A stretch of 13,313 bases of DNA. Source: Sulfurovum sp. Its GTDB lineage: Bacteria; Campylobacterota; Campylobacteria; Campylobacterales; Sulfurovaceae. Below are positions 6,651-13,313 of this stretch, one piece after another. The position numbers and the translations under genes are program-made. Numbering within the stretch: the first letter of the stretch is position 1; every line of letters begins with the position of its first letter. Location: assembly GCA_020719895.1 (NCBI GenBank), contig DYPM01000014.1, positions 2,960 to 16,272 on the forward strand, in the 5' to 3' direction. The notes under the pieces are model-generated. The model was not told where the DNA came from, made no database searches, and saw only the letters and a program-made list of their open reading frames with translations.

Positions 6651-7409
6651 ATGAACAAAGCAGAGATCTACGAGTTTTTGACAAGCAGAAACAAGCAGAA
6701 AAAAAAGAGCAGAACTCCTGCACGTTTGGATGCGATACAGAGTGCAACGGGTGCTATTTTGGCACTTTTTATCGTATTTCATCTTATTTTTGAGTCTTCT
6801 ATACTTTTGGGTAAAGAGGCGATGTATAGGCTTACGAAGTTTTTTGAGGCGGATTTTATCTTTGAAGGAGGAGAGCCACTCATTATCTCTGCGTTGGCAT
6901 TTGTGGTTTTTGTGGTGTTTGTTCTTCACGCGTTGATTGCGATGCGTAAATTTCCTGCTTCTTATCGTGAGTATCGTCGCTATCAAACCCACCGCCATCT
7001 TTTGGTGCATAATGATACTAATCTTTGGTTTATCCAAATTACGACTGGATTTATGATGTTTTTTTTGGGTTCGATTCACCTCTATACTATGATGATGCAA
7101 CCGAGCAAAATCGGACCTTTTGCTTCTGCGGATCGTATTTTTAGCGATGGGATGTGGCCGATGTATTTGATGCTTTTGGTTTCTGTGGTGCTTCACGCGG
7201 GCATTGGAGTCTATCGACTGATTATCAAATGGGGCGTATTTGATGGTGTACAACCACAACAAAATCGTCTATTGGCAAAAAAGATCATCAAATGGTTGAT
7301 TGTGTTCTATCTCGCTCTTGGAGCTGTCTCTTTGGTGACCTATATCAAAATCGGCTACGAACATCAAGAACACTACGGTGAGCGATATCACAAAGGGGTA
7401 AAAGAATGA
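6651..7409 (+). CDS. frdC: Fumarate reductase diheme cytochrome b subunit
   Basis: Membrane anchor that oxidises menaquinol and passes electrons through two b haems to FrdB. The 252-residue product has five membrane segments (about 28-53, 75-99, 124-149, 169-193, 209-233). All four axial haem histidines sit at the W. succinogenes numbering: His44, His93, His143 and His182. Glu66, needed for menaquinol oxidation in that enzyme, is also present. One key residue differs: W. succinogenes has Glu at 180, just before L-H182, in the E-pathway that moves protons across the membrane; here the codon is GTG, Val180. The ATG at 6651 has AAGG 6 nt upstream. The stop overlaps the frdA start as ATGA, indicating coupled translation. 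It resembles single-subunit type B anchors rather than E. coli FrdC/FrdD. Confidence 0.96.
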   Translation: MNKAEIYEFLTSRNKQKKKSRTPARLDAIQSATGAILALFIVFHLIFESSILLGKEAMYRLTKFFEADFIFEGGEPLIISALAFVVFVVFVLHALIAMRKFPASYREYRRYQTHRHLLVHNDTNLWFIQITTGFMMFFLGSIHLYTMMMQPSKIGPFASADRIFSDGMWPMYLMLLVSVVLHAGIGVYRLIIKWGVFDGVQPQQNRLLAKKIIKWLIVFYLALGAVSLVTYIKIGYEHQEHYGERYHKGVKE

Positions 7410-9391
7410 AGATTATCTATACAGATGCGTTGATTGTAGGTGGTGGATTGGCGGGACTTCGTTCGGCGATTGCGGTGCGAGACAAAGGGCTTGAGACGAT
7501 TGTTCTTAGTATGGTTCCAGTCAAACGTTCGCACTCTGCTGCGGCACAAGGGGGAATGCAAGCGAGTTTAGGCAATGCCACAAAAGGGGAAGGAGACAAT
7601 GAAGATGTGCATTTTGCTGATACTGTCAAAGGGAGCGATTGGGGATGCGATCAGGAAGTAGCACGGATGTTTGTCACCACTGCGCCTAAGGCGATTCGCG
7701 AATTGGCAAGTTGGGGCGTGCCATGGACTCGTATCAAAAAAGGGGATCGCGAAGTAATCATCAATGGTCAAAAAGAGACTATCACAGAGAGAGATGAAGC
7801 ACATGGACTGATTAACGCAAGAGATTTTGGTGGTACCAAAAAATGGCGTACTTGCTACACTGCTGACGCGACGGGACACACGATGCTTTATGCTGTAGCC
7901 AATGAAGCACTCAAGCGTAATATTGAGATTCGTGACCGCAAAGAGGCGATTTCGATCATTCACGAAGGAGATCGCTGTTTGGGTGTTGTGGTGCGAGATC
8001 TTATCAGTGGCGAATTGTGTGCATATGTTGCAAAAGGGACGATGATAGCCACAGGTGGTTACGGACGCATCTACAAACAATCCACTAATGCGATTATCTG
8101 CAAAGGAATCGGTACAGCAATGGCACTCCAAACAGGTATCGTACAACTTGGCAATATGGAAGCGGTGCAGTTTCACCCCACACCAATCGTACCGTCGGGG
8201 ATTTTGCTCACCGAAGGGTGTCGAGGTGATGGCGGTGTGTTACGTGATAAAGATGGCTACCGTTTTATGCCTGATTATGAACCAGAGAAAAAAGAGTTGG
8301 CATCAAGAGATGTCGTAAGCCGTCGGATGGTTGAACATATCCGCAAAGGCAAAGGTGTGTCGTCGCCGTATGGAGATCACCTTTGGTTGGATATTTCGAT
8401 TCTTGGGCGTGAGCATATCGAAAAAAACCTCCGCGATATACAAGATATCTCTATTACTTTCAACGGTATTGATCCTGCTGATGAAGGCTCTAAAGGATGG
8501 ATGCCAGTACTTCCAATGCAACACTACTCTATGGGCGGAATTCGTGTCAAACCTACGGGGGAAAGTACGACAATGAGAGGACTTTTTAGTGCAGGCGAAG
8601 CGGCGTGTTGGGATCTGCATGGATTTAACCGACTTGGCGGAAACTCAGTGAGCGAAGCGGTGGTGGCGGGGATGATTGTTGGTGAGTATTTTGCTGATTA
8701 TTGCAAAAATACACATTTACAAAGCCATACCGAGACGATTCAAAACGCACTCGAAGGGCAGTACGAATATCTCAAAACAATACTTACCTACAACGGATCA
8801 CACAATATCTTTGCTATCAAAGAGCAGATGCGAAATGTGATGCAAGAGAAAGTCGGCATCTTTAGAAACGGCAAAGATCTCAATGAGGCGGTGGTGGAGT
8901 TGGAAATACTTCTTAAACAGACGCGAGAGATCACCGTGAATGACAAAAGTATGGGAAACAATCCCGAACTCAACGAAGCGTACCGTGTGCCGATGATGCT
9001 CAAACTCGCTCTTTGTGTAGCAAAAGGGGCACTTGAGCGTACCGAGAGTCGTGGTGCACACTATCGCGAGGATTTTCCAAAGCGTGATGATGCAAATTGG
9101 CTTAAACGTACCATTGCGACGTGGCAAAACCACGAAGATACAGTACCAACTCTAAGCTATGAAGAGATCTCTATCGACACCATGGAGCTTCCGCCCGCCT
9201 TTAGAGGCTATGGACGCAAAGATGCGTTGATTCCTCACCCGTTCACCCAAAATAGAGAGACGCAAATCGAAAAACTCAAAGAGCAGATGGGTGATGTGGA
9301 TCGTTTTGAAATCCAAGAGGCGTTGATGCCGTTTGAACTTCCCAACGGATACAAAGATAAAAACGAAAGAATCGGAGAAAAAAATGGGTGA
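7406..9391 (+). CDS. frdA: Fumarate reductase flavoprotein subunit
   Basis: Catalytic subunit at the cytoplasmic face that reduces fumarate to succinate with covalently bound FAD. The 661 residues start with the dinucleotide-binding VGGGLAGLRSA (11-21), followed by RSHSAAAQGG (41-50), whose His43 is the FAD attachment residue in W. succinogenes. Active-site counterparts are visible: EAVQFHPT (252-259, His257), LTEGCRGDGG (268-277), Arg301 in ASRDVV, His373 in MQHYSMGG and Arg409 in NRLGGNS. ATGGYGR (215-221) is a conserved FAD/fold motif. Length is close to the 656-residue W. succinogenes enzyme, and nothing looks disrupted. It overlaps frdC by 4 bp and frdB by 8 bp. Linkage to a diheme FrdC marks it as quinol:fumarate reductase; direction in the cell (fumarate reduction, reductive TCA or succinate oxidation) cannot be decided from sequence. 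Confidence 0.97.
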   Translation: MKIIYTDALIVGGGLAGLRSAIAVRDKGLETIVLSMVPVKRSHSAAAQGGMQASLGNATKGEGDNEDVHFADTVKGSDWGCDQEVARMFVTTAPKAIRELASWGVPWTRIKKGDREVIINGQKETITERDEAHGLINARDFGGTKKWRTCYTADATGHTMLYAVANEALKRNIEIRDRKEAISIIHEGDRCLGVVVRDLISGELCAYVAKGTMIATGGYGRIYKQSTNAIICKGIGTAMALQTGIVQLGNMEAVQFHPTPIVPSGILLTEGCRGDGGVLRDKDGYRFMPDYEPEKKELASRDVVSRRMVEHIRKGKGVSSPYGDHLWLDISILGREHIEKNLRDIQDISITFNGIDPADEGSKGWMPVLPMQHYSMGGIRVKPTGESTTMRGLFSAGEAACWDLHGFNRLGGNSVSEAVVAGMIVGEYFADYCKNTHLQSHTETIQNALEGQYEYLKTILTYNGSHNIFAIKEQMRNVMQEKVGIFRNGKDLNEAVVELEILLKQTREITVNDKSMGNNPELNEAYRVPMMLKLALCVAKGALERTESRGAHYREDFPKRDDANWLKRTIATWQNHEDTVPTLSYEEISIDTMELPPAFRGYGRKDALIPHPFTQNRETQIEKLKEQMGDVDRFEIQEALMPFELPNGYKDKNERIGEKNG

Positions 9392-10151
9392 TGCATTAAA
9401 TCAAAAAGAGAATCAAGAACAAACATTTCGCACTATTGAGATTAGTGTCTTTCGCTATAACCCTTACAGTAAACACTCCAAACCACGATTTGAAACATAT
9501 TCGCTCTCTGAAACACCAAGTATGACACTCTATATAGCTCTCTCCAAAATATGGGCGACGATGGATCACCATGTAAGTTTTGATTTTGTTTGTCGTGCAG
9601 GGATTTGTGGAAGTTGTGCGATGGTGATCAATGGCAAACCAAGACTCGCATGCAAGACTCGCACCGAAGAGTTTTTGGACGGGAAAATCACTCTTATGCC
9701 TTTGCCAACATTTAAACATATCAAAGATTTACAAGTAGACACAGGAAGCTGGATGAATGCGATGAGTCAAAAGGTAGAGAGCTGGATCCACACCAAAGAA
9801 AAAACCGATATTAGCAAAATCGAAAAACGCGTAGAGCCCGACGTGGCACAAGCAGTGTTTGAATTGGATCGCTGTATCGAGTGTGGTATTTGTTTGGCCA
9901 GTTGCTCGACACGTATTATGCGAGAGTCGTTTATCGGCGCAGTAGGTTTAAGTCGCGTTGCACGTTTTGCTATAGATCCACACGACGAACGTACCGATGC
10001 GGACTATTACGAGTTGGTTGGAGATGATGACGGAATCTTTGGCTGTATGAGCCTTATGGGATGTGAAGACCACTGCCCAAAAGAGTTGCCACTACAAACA
10101 AAAATTGCTTATATGCGTAGGAAATTAGTATCTCAGGCTATCAAATCATGA
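9384..10151 (+). CDS. frdB: Fumarate reductase iron-sulfur subunit
   Basis: Carries electrons from the FrdC haems to FrdA through three clusters. Of the 255 residues, the plant-ferredoxin-like N-terminal domain binds [2Fe-2S] through Cys70, Cys75, Cys78 and Cys90 (CRAGICGSC motif), and the C-terminal domain binds [4Fe-4S] through Cys164, 167, 170 and 231 and [3Fe-4S] through Cys174, 221 and 227. All eleven ligands are present at the same spacing as in W. succinogenes. The ATG at 9384 overlaps the frdA end by 8 bp and has GGAG 6 nt upstream; an in-frame ATG at 9333 lies inside frdA and adds only an unlikely lysine-rich leader. There is a short extra N-terminus (about 13 residues) relative to W. 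succinogenes FrdB. Its stop overlaps the next start as ATGA. Confidence 0.96.
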   Translation: MGDALNQKENQEQTFRTIEISVFRYNPYSKHSKPRFETYSLSETPSMTLYIALSKIWATMDHHVSFDFVCRAGICGSCAMVINGKPRLACKTRTEEFLDGKITLMPLPTFKHIKDLQVDTGSWMNAMSQKVESWIHTKEKTDISKIEKRVEPDVAQAVFELDRCIECGICLASCSTRIMRESFIGAVGLSRVARFAIDPHDERTDADYYELVGDDDGIFGCMSLMGCEDHCPKELPLQTKIAYMRRKLVSQAIKS

Positions 10152-11692
10152 CAAAACCAAAACAATACAATAGATTTTATTTCGCTTTTTTGTTTTTTGC
10201 AGCCACCCAACCTACATTTACTTTGCAATCGATGCAAGCAACCGATGACACAACAAAGATAGATTCGAGTCGACTCAAAACAGAAAAAGGGTTGATGGTA
10301 TTTGATTACGAAGTGATCCCTATCGCAAAAAATCAATCAATTGATTTGCTTGGAGTACACTATTTTGCGAAGTGGAACGATTGGCTTTATGTAGGTTTTG
10401 GACTTCATGCACCTATGGTGCGTGGAGATTATGGCGGATTTATGACATTTGACAGTACGATTCATGTACAACGAAATATTTTTGAGCATCTGTTTGTAGA
10501 TGGAGGAGTGTCGCTTGGCGGTGGTGGTGGCGGTTCGAGCGTAAAACAGAGCGTCGAATTATCTGGCACAGGCGGATTTGGGAAGGGATATCTTGGGGTT
10601 GGTCGTGAATTTGATACTTTTTCTGCGGGCGTAAATTACACCTATTTTGAGTTTATTGATTCGAGCATAAAGAGTTCGCAGTGGAATGTTTTTGTCCAAA
10701 AACCATTCTCATACACGATTGGTTCGTATGTAGATTCGACAAAAATGATAGAACTTCCATATGCTTTTTTGGAAGGTAGCGAAAATATTTTGACACTTGA
10801 AACAAATACGATATTTCAGATTGATCCAAAAGGCTCAAAAACACAAACGATACACGCACTTTCGTTGCAATTTTCCCATTTTTTTACCAATGCTCATTAT
10901 TTATTTTTCGGTGCAGATATAGGCTATAAAGGGCTTCCGCTATATAATCAAGCACTTCACGGCATAGGATATCGATATGAATTTTCGCCTCGTACTCATT
11001 TGCGAATTCAGATAGGTTTGGGTTCTGGTGGATACTCTCCTGATGATATTGATACGGGATCTGGGCTTCTTGTCTATCCTAAAATTTTATTAGAATATCT
11101 ATCAGAGGAGAATCTTGGATGGTCTTTTGGTGGCGGTTATTTAGTCGCACCTTTGGGAACTTCAAAAAATTACACCGTTGGTACTGCACTAAACTATCAT
11201 CTTTCTGTAAAACAATCAAGCACAAAAGAGAGTGCAATACTCAAAGGATTTCGGTTTAATCTATTTGCTCAAACCGAATTTGACGCTCACGTAAACAGCA
11301 AAAAACACCACGATATCAAAATGTTATCTGTACAATTGGATAAACTTTTAAATGAAAATTGGTACTTAGCTACTCAAGTGAGTGTGGCATATAATGACTT
11401 TTTGGGATATCCTGGATATGGAGAAGTGGCGGTTGGATTTGGTATGCAAAACAAATATGTTCCATCAAGTCGTTTTCAGAATTTTTTGCAACTCTTGATT
11501 GGTGCAAATGTATATGGGATTTTATTTAAACCATCAATCGGAACTAATTATACGATACAAGACAATATAGCACTGTATGGACAAATAGGCAAAACTATGT
11601 CGATTGATCAAATGGATCTTTATCGTAAGGATAAAAATTTGCGTGCTTATTTTATAGGATTTGGTTTTACATATCGTTTTTCGTTACTGTAG
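10148..11692 (+). CDS. Unrecognised exported protein, probable outer-membrane beta-barrel, coupled to frdB
   Basis: I do not recognise this 514-residue protein. Residues about 8-31 are a hydrophobic signal-like stretch after a basic N-terminus (KPKQYNRF), with a plausible cleavage near QSMQA (27-31). The rest has no further membrane helix but many short strands with alternating polar and aromatic/hydrophobic residues (for example WLYVGFGLH 79-87, LHLRIQIGLG-like segments and the final AYFIGFGFTYRF). Tyr and Phe are abundant and loops are polar, as in outer-membrane barrels. A run of six glycines lies at 124-129, followed by SSVKQSVELSGTGGFG. Cysteine is absent. Its ATG overlaps the frdB stop (ATGA) and shares the frd promoter, which is unusual since frd operons normally end with a Frd subunit. 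The gene looks more AT-rich by eye than frdA. A porin for fumarate or another dicarboxylate is speculation. Confidence 0.8.
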   Translation: MTKPKQYNRFYFAFLFFAATQPTFTLQSMQATDDTTKIDSSRLKTEKGLMVFDYEVIPIAKNQSIDLLGVHYFAKWNDWLYVGFGLHAPMVRGDYGGFMTFDSTIHVQRNIFEHLFVDGGVSLGGGGGGSSVKQSVELSGTGGFGKGYLGVGREFDTFSAGVNYTYFEFIDSSIKSSQWNVFVQKPFSYTIGSYVDSTKMIELPYAFLEGSENILTLETNTIFQIDPKGSKTQTIHALSLQFSHFFTNAHYLFFGADIGYKGLPLYNQALHGIGYRYEFSPRTHLRIQIGLGSGGYSPDDIDTGSGLLVYPKILLEYLSEENLGWSFGGGYLVAPLGTSKNYTVGTALNYHLSVKQSSTKESAILKGFRFNLFAQTEFDAHVNSKKHHDIKMLSVQLDKLLNENWYLATQVSVAYNDFLGYPGYGEVAVGFGMQNKYVPSSRFQNFLQLLIGANVYGILFKPSIGTNYTIQDNIALYGQIGKTMSIDQMDLYRKDKNLRAYFIGFGFTYRFSLL

Positions 11693-11765
11693 GAGGAATT
11701 TTTTCATTCAGTTGGAGACCATTCATAATTCTGTGTCAGCATCCAGCAGTTCCTAAAATTGTATC
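11693..11765. other. Non-coding stretch between orf514 and the palindromic element
   Basis: No gene is supported here. It starts with GAGGAATTTTTTC right after the orf514 stop; the T-run has no preceding stem, so it is not a convincing terminator. The stretch containing GTGTCAGCATCCAG resembles, from memory, degenerate versions of dispersed repeats common in this phylum, but I cannot confirm that. Confidence 0.3.
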
Positions 11766-11878
11766 AGGGAACCTCTAAAAACATAGATTGCTTCACTTCG
11801 TTCGCAATGACAAATCCCGTCATTGCGAGGCTTTGTAAAAGCCGAAGTAATCCAAAATGTAGTTTTTAGAGATTCCCT
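11766..11878. repeat. Palindromic repeat element with 17-bp terminal inverted repeats (MITE- or REP-like)
   Basis: The ends are AGGGAACCTCTAAAAAC (11766-11782) and GTTTTTAGAGATTCCCT (11862-11878), complementary at 16 of 17 positions. Inside, GATTGCTTC (11786-11794) pairs with GAAGTAATC (11844-11852) with one mismatch, and CGCAATGAC (11803-11811) pairs perfectly with GTCATTGCG (11819-11827) around the loop AAATCCC. The right arm has an extra perfect hairpin, GGCTTT/AAAGCC (11829-11843), that the left arm lacks. The GTCATTGCGAGGC and GATTGCTTC cores are familiar from dispersed palindromic repeats in many bacterial genomes. No transposase is encoded, so it would move passively if mobile. It lies between convergent genes and could act as a bidirectional terminator. 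The right end overlaps the hisD stop codon (11877-11879). There is no clear target duplication. Confidence 0.8.
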
Positions 11879-13175
11879 AAAGATTGTTTTGCAAGCGAAT
11901 ACGCACACTCTCTTTGTGAGCAGTCAATCCTTCGGCATCTGCGATCAAAGCACACGCTTCGCCAATGGCATTAATACCCTCTTTACTCATAGAGATAATC
12001 GAAGATTTTTTGATGAAATGCTCTACGCTAAGAGGCGAGTAGAACTTCGCTGTGCCACCTGTAGGAAGTGTATGGTTGGGTCCTGCGATATAGTCGCCGA
12101 TAGGTTCGGGCGTATTTTCGCCGATAAATATCGCACCTGCATGGCGGATGTTTTCAAGCAGTGTCATTGGTTCTTTGGTGACTATTTCAAGGTGTTCTGG
12201 TGCAATTTCGTTCATTAGCTCTATGGCTTCATTCATCGTCTTTGTCACGATGATAACTCCTCTCTCTTCGATTGATTTTCGAGCAATCGTCTCACGACTC
12301 AATAGAGAAAGAAATCGTTCCACCTCGTCACTCACACGCGTAGCCAAATCACTATCAGTGGTGATCAAAATCGAACTTGCCATCTCGTCATGCTCAGCTT
12401 GAGAGAGTAGATCTATCGCCAAATAATCGGCTCTTGCACTTTCGTCTGCCAAAATACCAATCTCTGAAGGTCCTGCTATCATATCGATATTGACTTCACC
12501 ATACACTAACTTTTTTGCTGTCGCTACAAAAATATTTCCAGGTCCTGTAATCACGTCTACTTTGGGAATAGTTTGTGTGCCGTACGCCATCGCACCGATG
12601 GCAGTTGCTCCACCGACTTTGAACACTTTTGTGACTCCACACAAATGACATGCTGCAAGTAGGAGTTGGTTGATTTCATTATTTGGAGTTGGAGTACAAA
12701 TGATGATCTCTTTTACGCCTGCGACTTTTGCAGGAATAACATTCATCAAAAGCGAAGAGGGATAAGCGGCCTTACCGCCAGGAATATAAAGTCCAGCACG
12801 ATCTACTGCTGTGACTTTTTGTCCCAATATCGAACCTGTACTGTCTTTTTCCATCCATGTTTTTGGCATCAGTTTTTGATGATACGCTTCAATGCGTCTA
12901 TAAGCCAAATGAAGTGCTTCTCGTAGCGAAGGTGAAATCGTATGATAAGCTTCCTCCATTGATTCAGTAGAGACAACTATCTCTTCATCGTGTATAGGAG
13001 TCCATCTATCAAACTGTGCGATTTGAGACTTGAGTGCGGTATTTCCTTGAGTACGAATCGCCTTGAGAATCTCTGCGACAATACCATTCACCCCTTCAAT
13101 ATCCATTTTTCCACGTTGAAGAAGTGTCTCAAACTCACTTTGAAAATTTATCTGCGTATTATGAATGATTCTCAT
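11877..13175 (-). CDS. hisD: Histidinol dehydrogenase
   Basis: Catalyses the last two steps of histidine synthesis, L-histidinol to L-histidine with two NAD+. The 432-residue length matches E. coli HisD (434). Zinc ligands are conserved: Gln259 and His262 in SQAEHDE, Asp361 in EPIGDYIAGPNHTLPTGG, and His420 in GLTAHKESVRIR. The catalytic pair Glu327-His328 is in APEHLEIV, and VDVITGPGNIF (206-216) and IDMIAGPSEIGI (230-241) are family signatures. The ATG at 13175 has AAGGAG 5 nt upstream. The stop TAG uses the first bases of the palindromic element, but the C-terminus looks normal. No other his genes are in the window. A partial upstream ORF overlaps the start, so the gene may be co-transcribed with it; a weak TATATT (minus strand, 13214-13209) is the only promoter-like box. 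Confidence 0.97.
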   Translation of the reverse strand: MRIIHNTQINFQSEFETLLQRGKMDIEGVNGIVAEILKAIRTQGNTALKSQIAQFDRWTPIHDEEIVVSTESMEEAYHTISPSLREALHLAYRRIEAYHQKLMPKTWMEKDSTGSILGQKVTAVDRAGLYIPGGKAAYPSSLLMNVIPAKVAGVKEIIICTPTPNNEINQLLLAACHLCGVTKVFKVGGATAIGAMAYGTQTIPKVDVITGPGNIFVATAKKLVYGEVNIDMIAGPSEIGILADESARADYLAIDLLSQAEHDEMASSILITTDSDLATRVSDEVERFLSLLSRETIARKSIEERGVIIVTKTMNEAIELMNEIAPEHLEIVTKEPMTLLENIRHAGAIFIGENTPEPIGDYIAGPNHTLPTGGTAKFYSPLSVEHFIKKSSIISMSKEGINAIGEACALIADAEGLTAHKESVRIRLQNNL

Positions 13176-13313
13176 CTACTCTCCTTTTGTCAGACTTTGA
13201 AGTGTCTAAATATATCTTAACGTTCTCTTCTTTCGTTTCTATGAATATCTCTTTGATGTCCGCCGTCTCTTTGATGTCTTTCGTTTCTTTGATATCCACC
13301 GTCTCTTTGATGT
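13159..13313 (-). CDS. C-terminal fragment of a hexapeptide-repeat protein (runs off the right edge)
   Basis: On the minus strand a frame stays open from the window edge to a TAA at 13161-13159, giving 50 complete residues. The first 21 are tandem D-I-K-E-T-x units (IKETV, DIKETK, DIKETA, DIKEIF), then a charged tail ending RRVDENHS. Its stop overlaps the hisD start by 17 bp, as is usual between operon genes, which supports this frame. The repeat is highly charged and probably helical. Two other frames are also open through the repeats, because an 18-bp period preserves any frame: a minus frame with HQRDGG units that stops at 13217, and a plus frame reading hydrophobic residues. The choice is therefore not certain, and no function can be given. 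Confidence 0.5.
   Translation of the reverse strand, partial: IKETVDIKETKDIKETADIKEIFIETKEENVKIYLDTSKSDKRRVDENHS
13251..13313. repeat. 18-bp tandem repeat, four visible copies, continuing past the edge
   Basis: The core CTTTGATGT (CTTTGATAT in the third copy) recurs at exactly 18-bp intervals: 13251, 13269, 13287 and 13305. Between cores the sequence is about CCGCCGTCT with substitutions. The period equals six codons, and the array lies in the frame of the partial protein that ends at 13159. Such repeats expand and contract by slippage, so copy number probably varies between strains. There are no unique spacers, so it is not a CRISPR array. Confidence 0.9.

Noticed and set aside
6585..7262. 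225-residue open frame antisense to frdC
   Set aside because: Composition is His, Lys, Arg and Asn rich with no domain, it lies over a well-conserved gene, and it is explained as a shadow of frdC codons.
7568..8176. 202-residue open frame antisense to frdA
   Set aside because: It overlies highly conserved frdA catalytic regions, has no recognisable domain or ribosome binding site, and fits a shadow frame.
11690..11760. Small gene after the SD-like AGGAGGA at the orf514 stop
   Set aside because: The only nearby start is a TTG leading to about 14 codons before a stop; there is no coding signal.
11862..11879. hisD truncated by the palindromic element
   Set aside because: The protein has normal length and ends with the usual AHKESVRIR region, so only the stop codon is shared.
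13251..13313. CRISPR array at the right edge
   Set aside because: Repeats are contiguous 18-bp units with no unique spacers and encode a periodic peptide.

Overview
The window looks like chromosomal DNA of a Campylobacterota (Epsilonproteobacteria) member. Three things point there: moderately AT-rich composition, a Wolinella-type frdCAB operon whose FrdC residue numbering matches the W. succinogenes diheme cytochrome b at all four haem histidines, and a seven-gene block in the order I remember for Campylobacter jejuni Cj1280c to Cj1274c. I cannot name the genus. No phage, insertion sequence, CRISPR array, tRNA or rRNA gene is visible.

Left part (about 100-6480, minus strand): one compact unit, read right to left, encoding an RluD-type pseudouridine synthase, a FlpA-like fibronectin-type-III lipoprotein, TrmB, FtsE, FtsX, an EnvC-like coiled-coil/LytM protein and PyrH. 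Genes overlap or nearly abut except for 72 bp before pyrH. FtsE-FtsX-EnvC form a septal amidase-activation module; the others are RNA modification and nucleotide metabolism genes. Several starts were moved to internal codons with good ribosome binding sites (pyrH GTG 807, envC-like GTG 2238, ftsX ATG 3050, flpA-like ATG 5571, frdB ATG 9384).

Middle (6479-6650): a divergent promoter region with a TATAAT box on each strand and an 8-bp inverted repeat with widely spaced arms beside the frd promoter. Then (6651-11692, plus strand) come frdC, frdA, frdB and an unrecognised exported, probably outer-membrane beta-barrel protein of 514 residues. frdC/frdA and frdB/orf514 overlap by ATGA, and frdA/frdB overlap by 8 bp, so all four probably form one operon. 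FrdCAB is the menaquinol:fumarate reductase used in anaerobic respiration and/or reductive TCA chemistry. FrdC has Val at position 180, where W. succinogenes has the E-pathway glutamate.

Right part (11693-13313): a palindromic repeat element of about 113 bp with 17-bp terminal inverted repeats lies between the convergent orf514 and hisD. Its right end overlaps the hisD stop codon. hisD (minus strand) is complete. Upstream of it, the window edge cuts a tandem array of 18-bp units that reads on the minus strand as the C-terminus of a hexapeptide-repeat protein (D-I-K-E-T-x), whose stop overlaps the hisD start.

The best candidates for something undescribed are orf514 fused to the frd operon, the FrdC E180V change, the palindromic element and the hexapeptide-repeat protein. 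The rest is well-known chromosomal housekeeping content.
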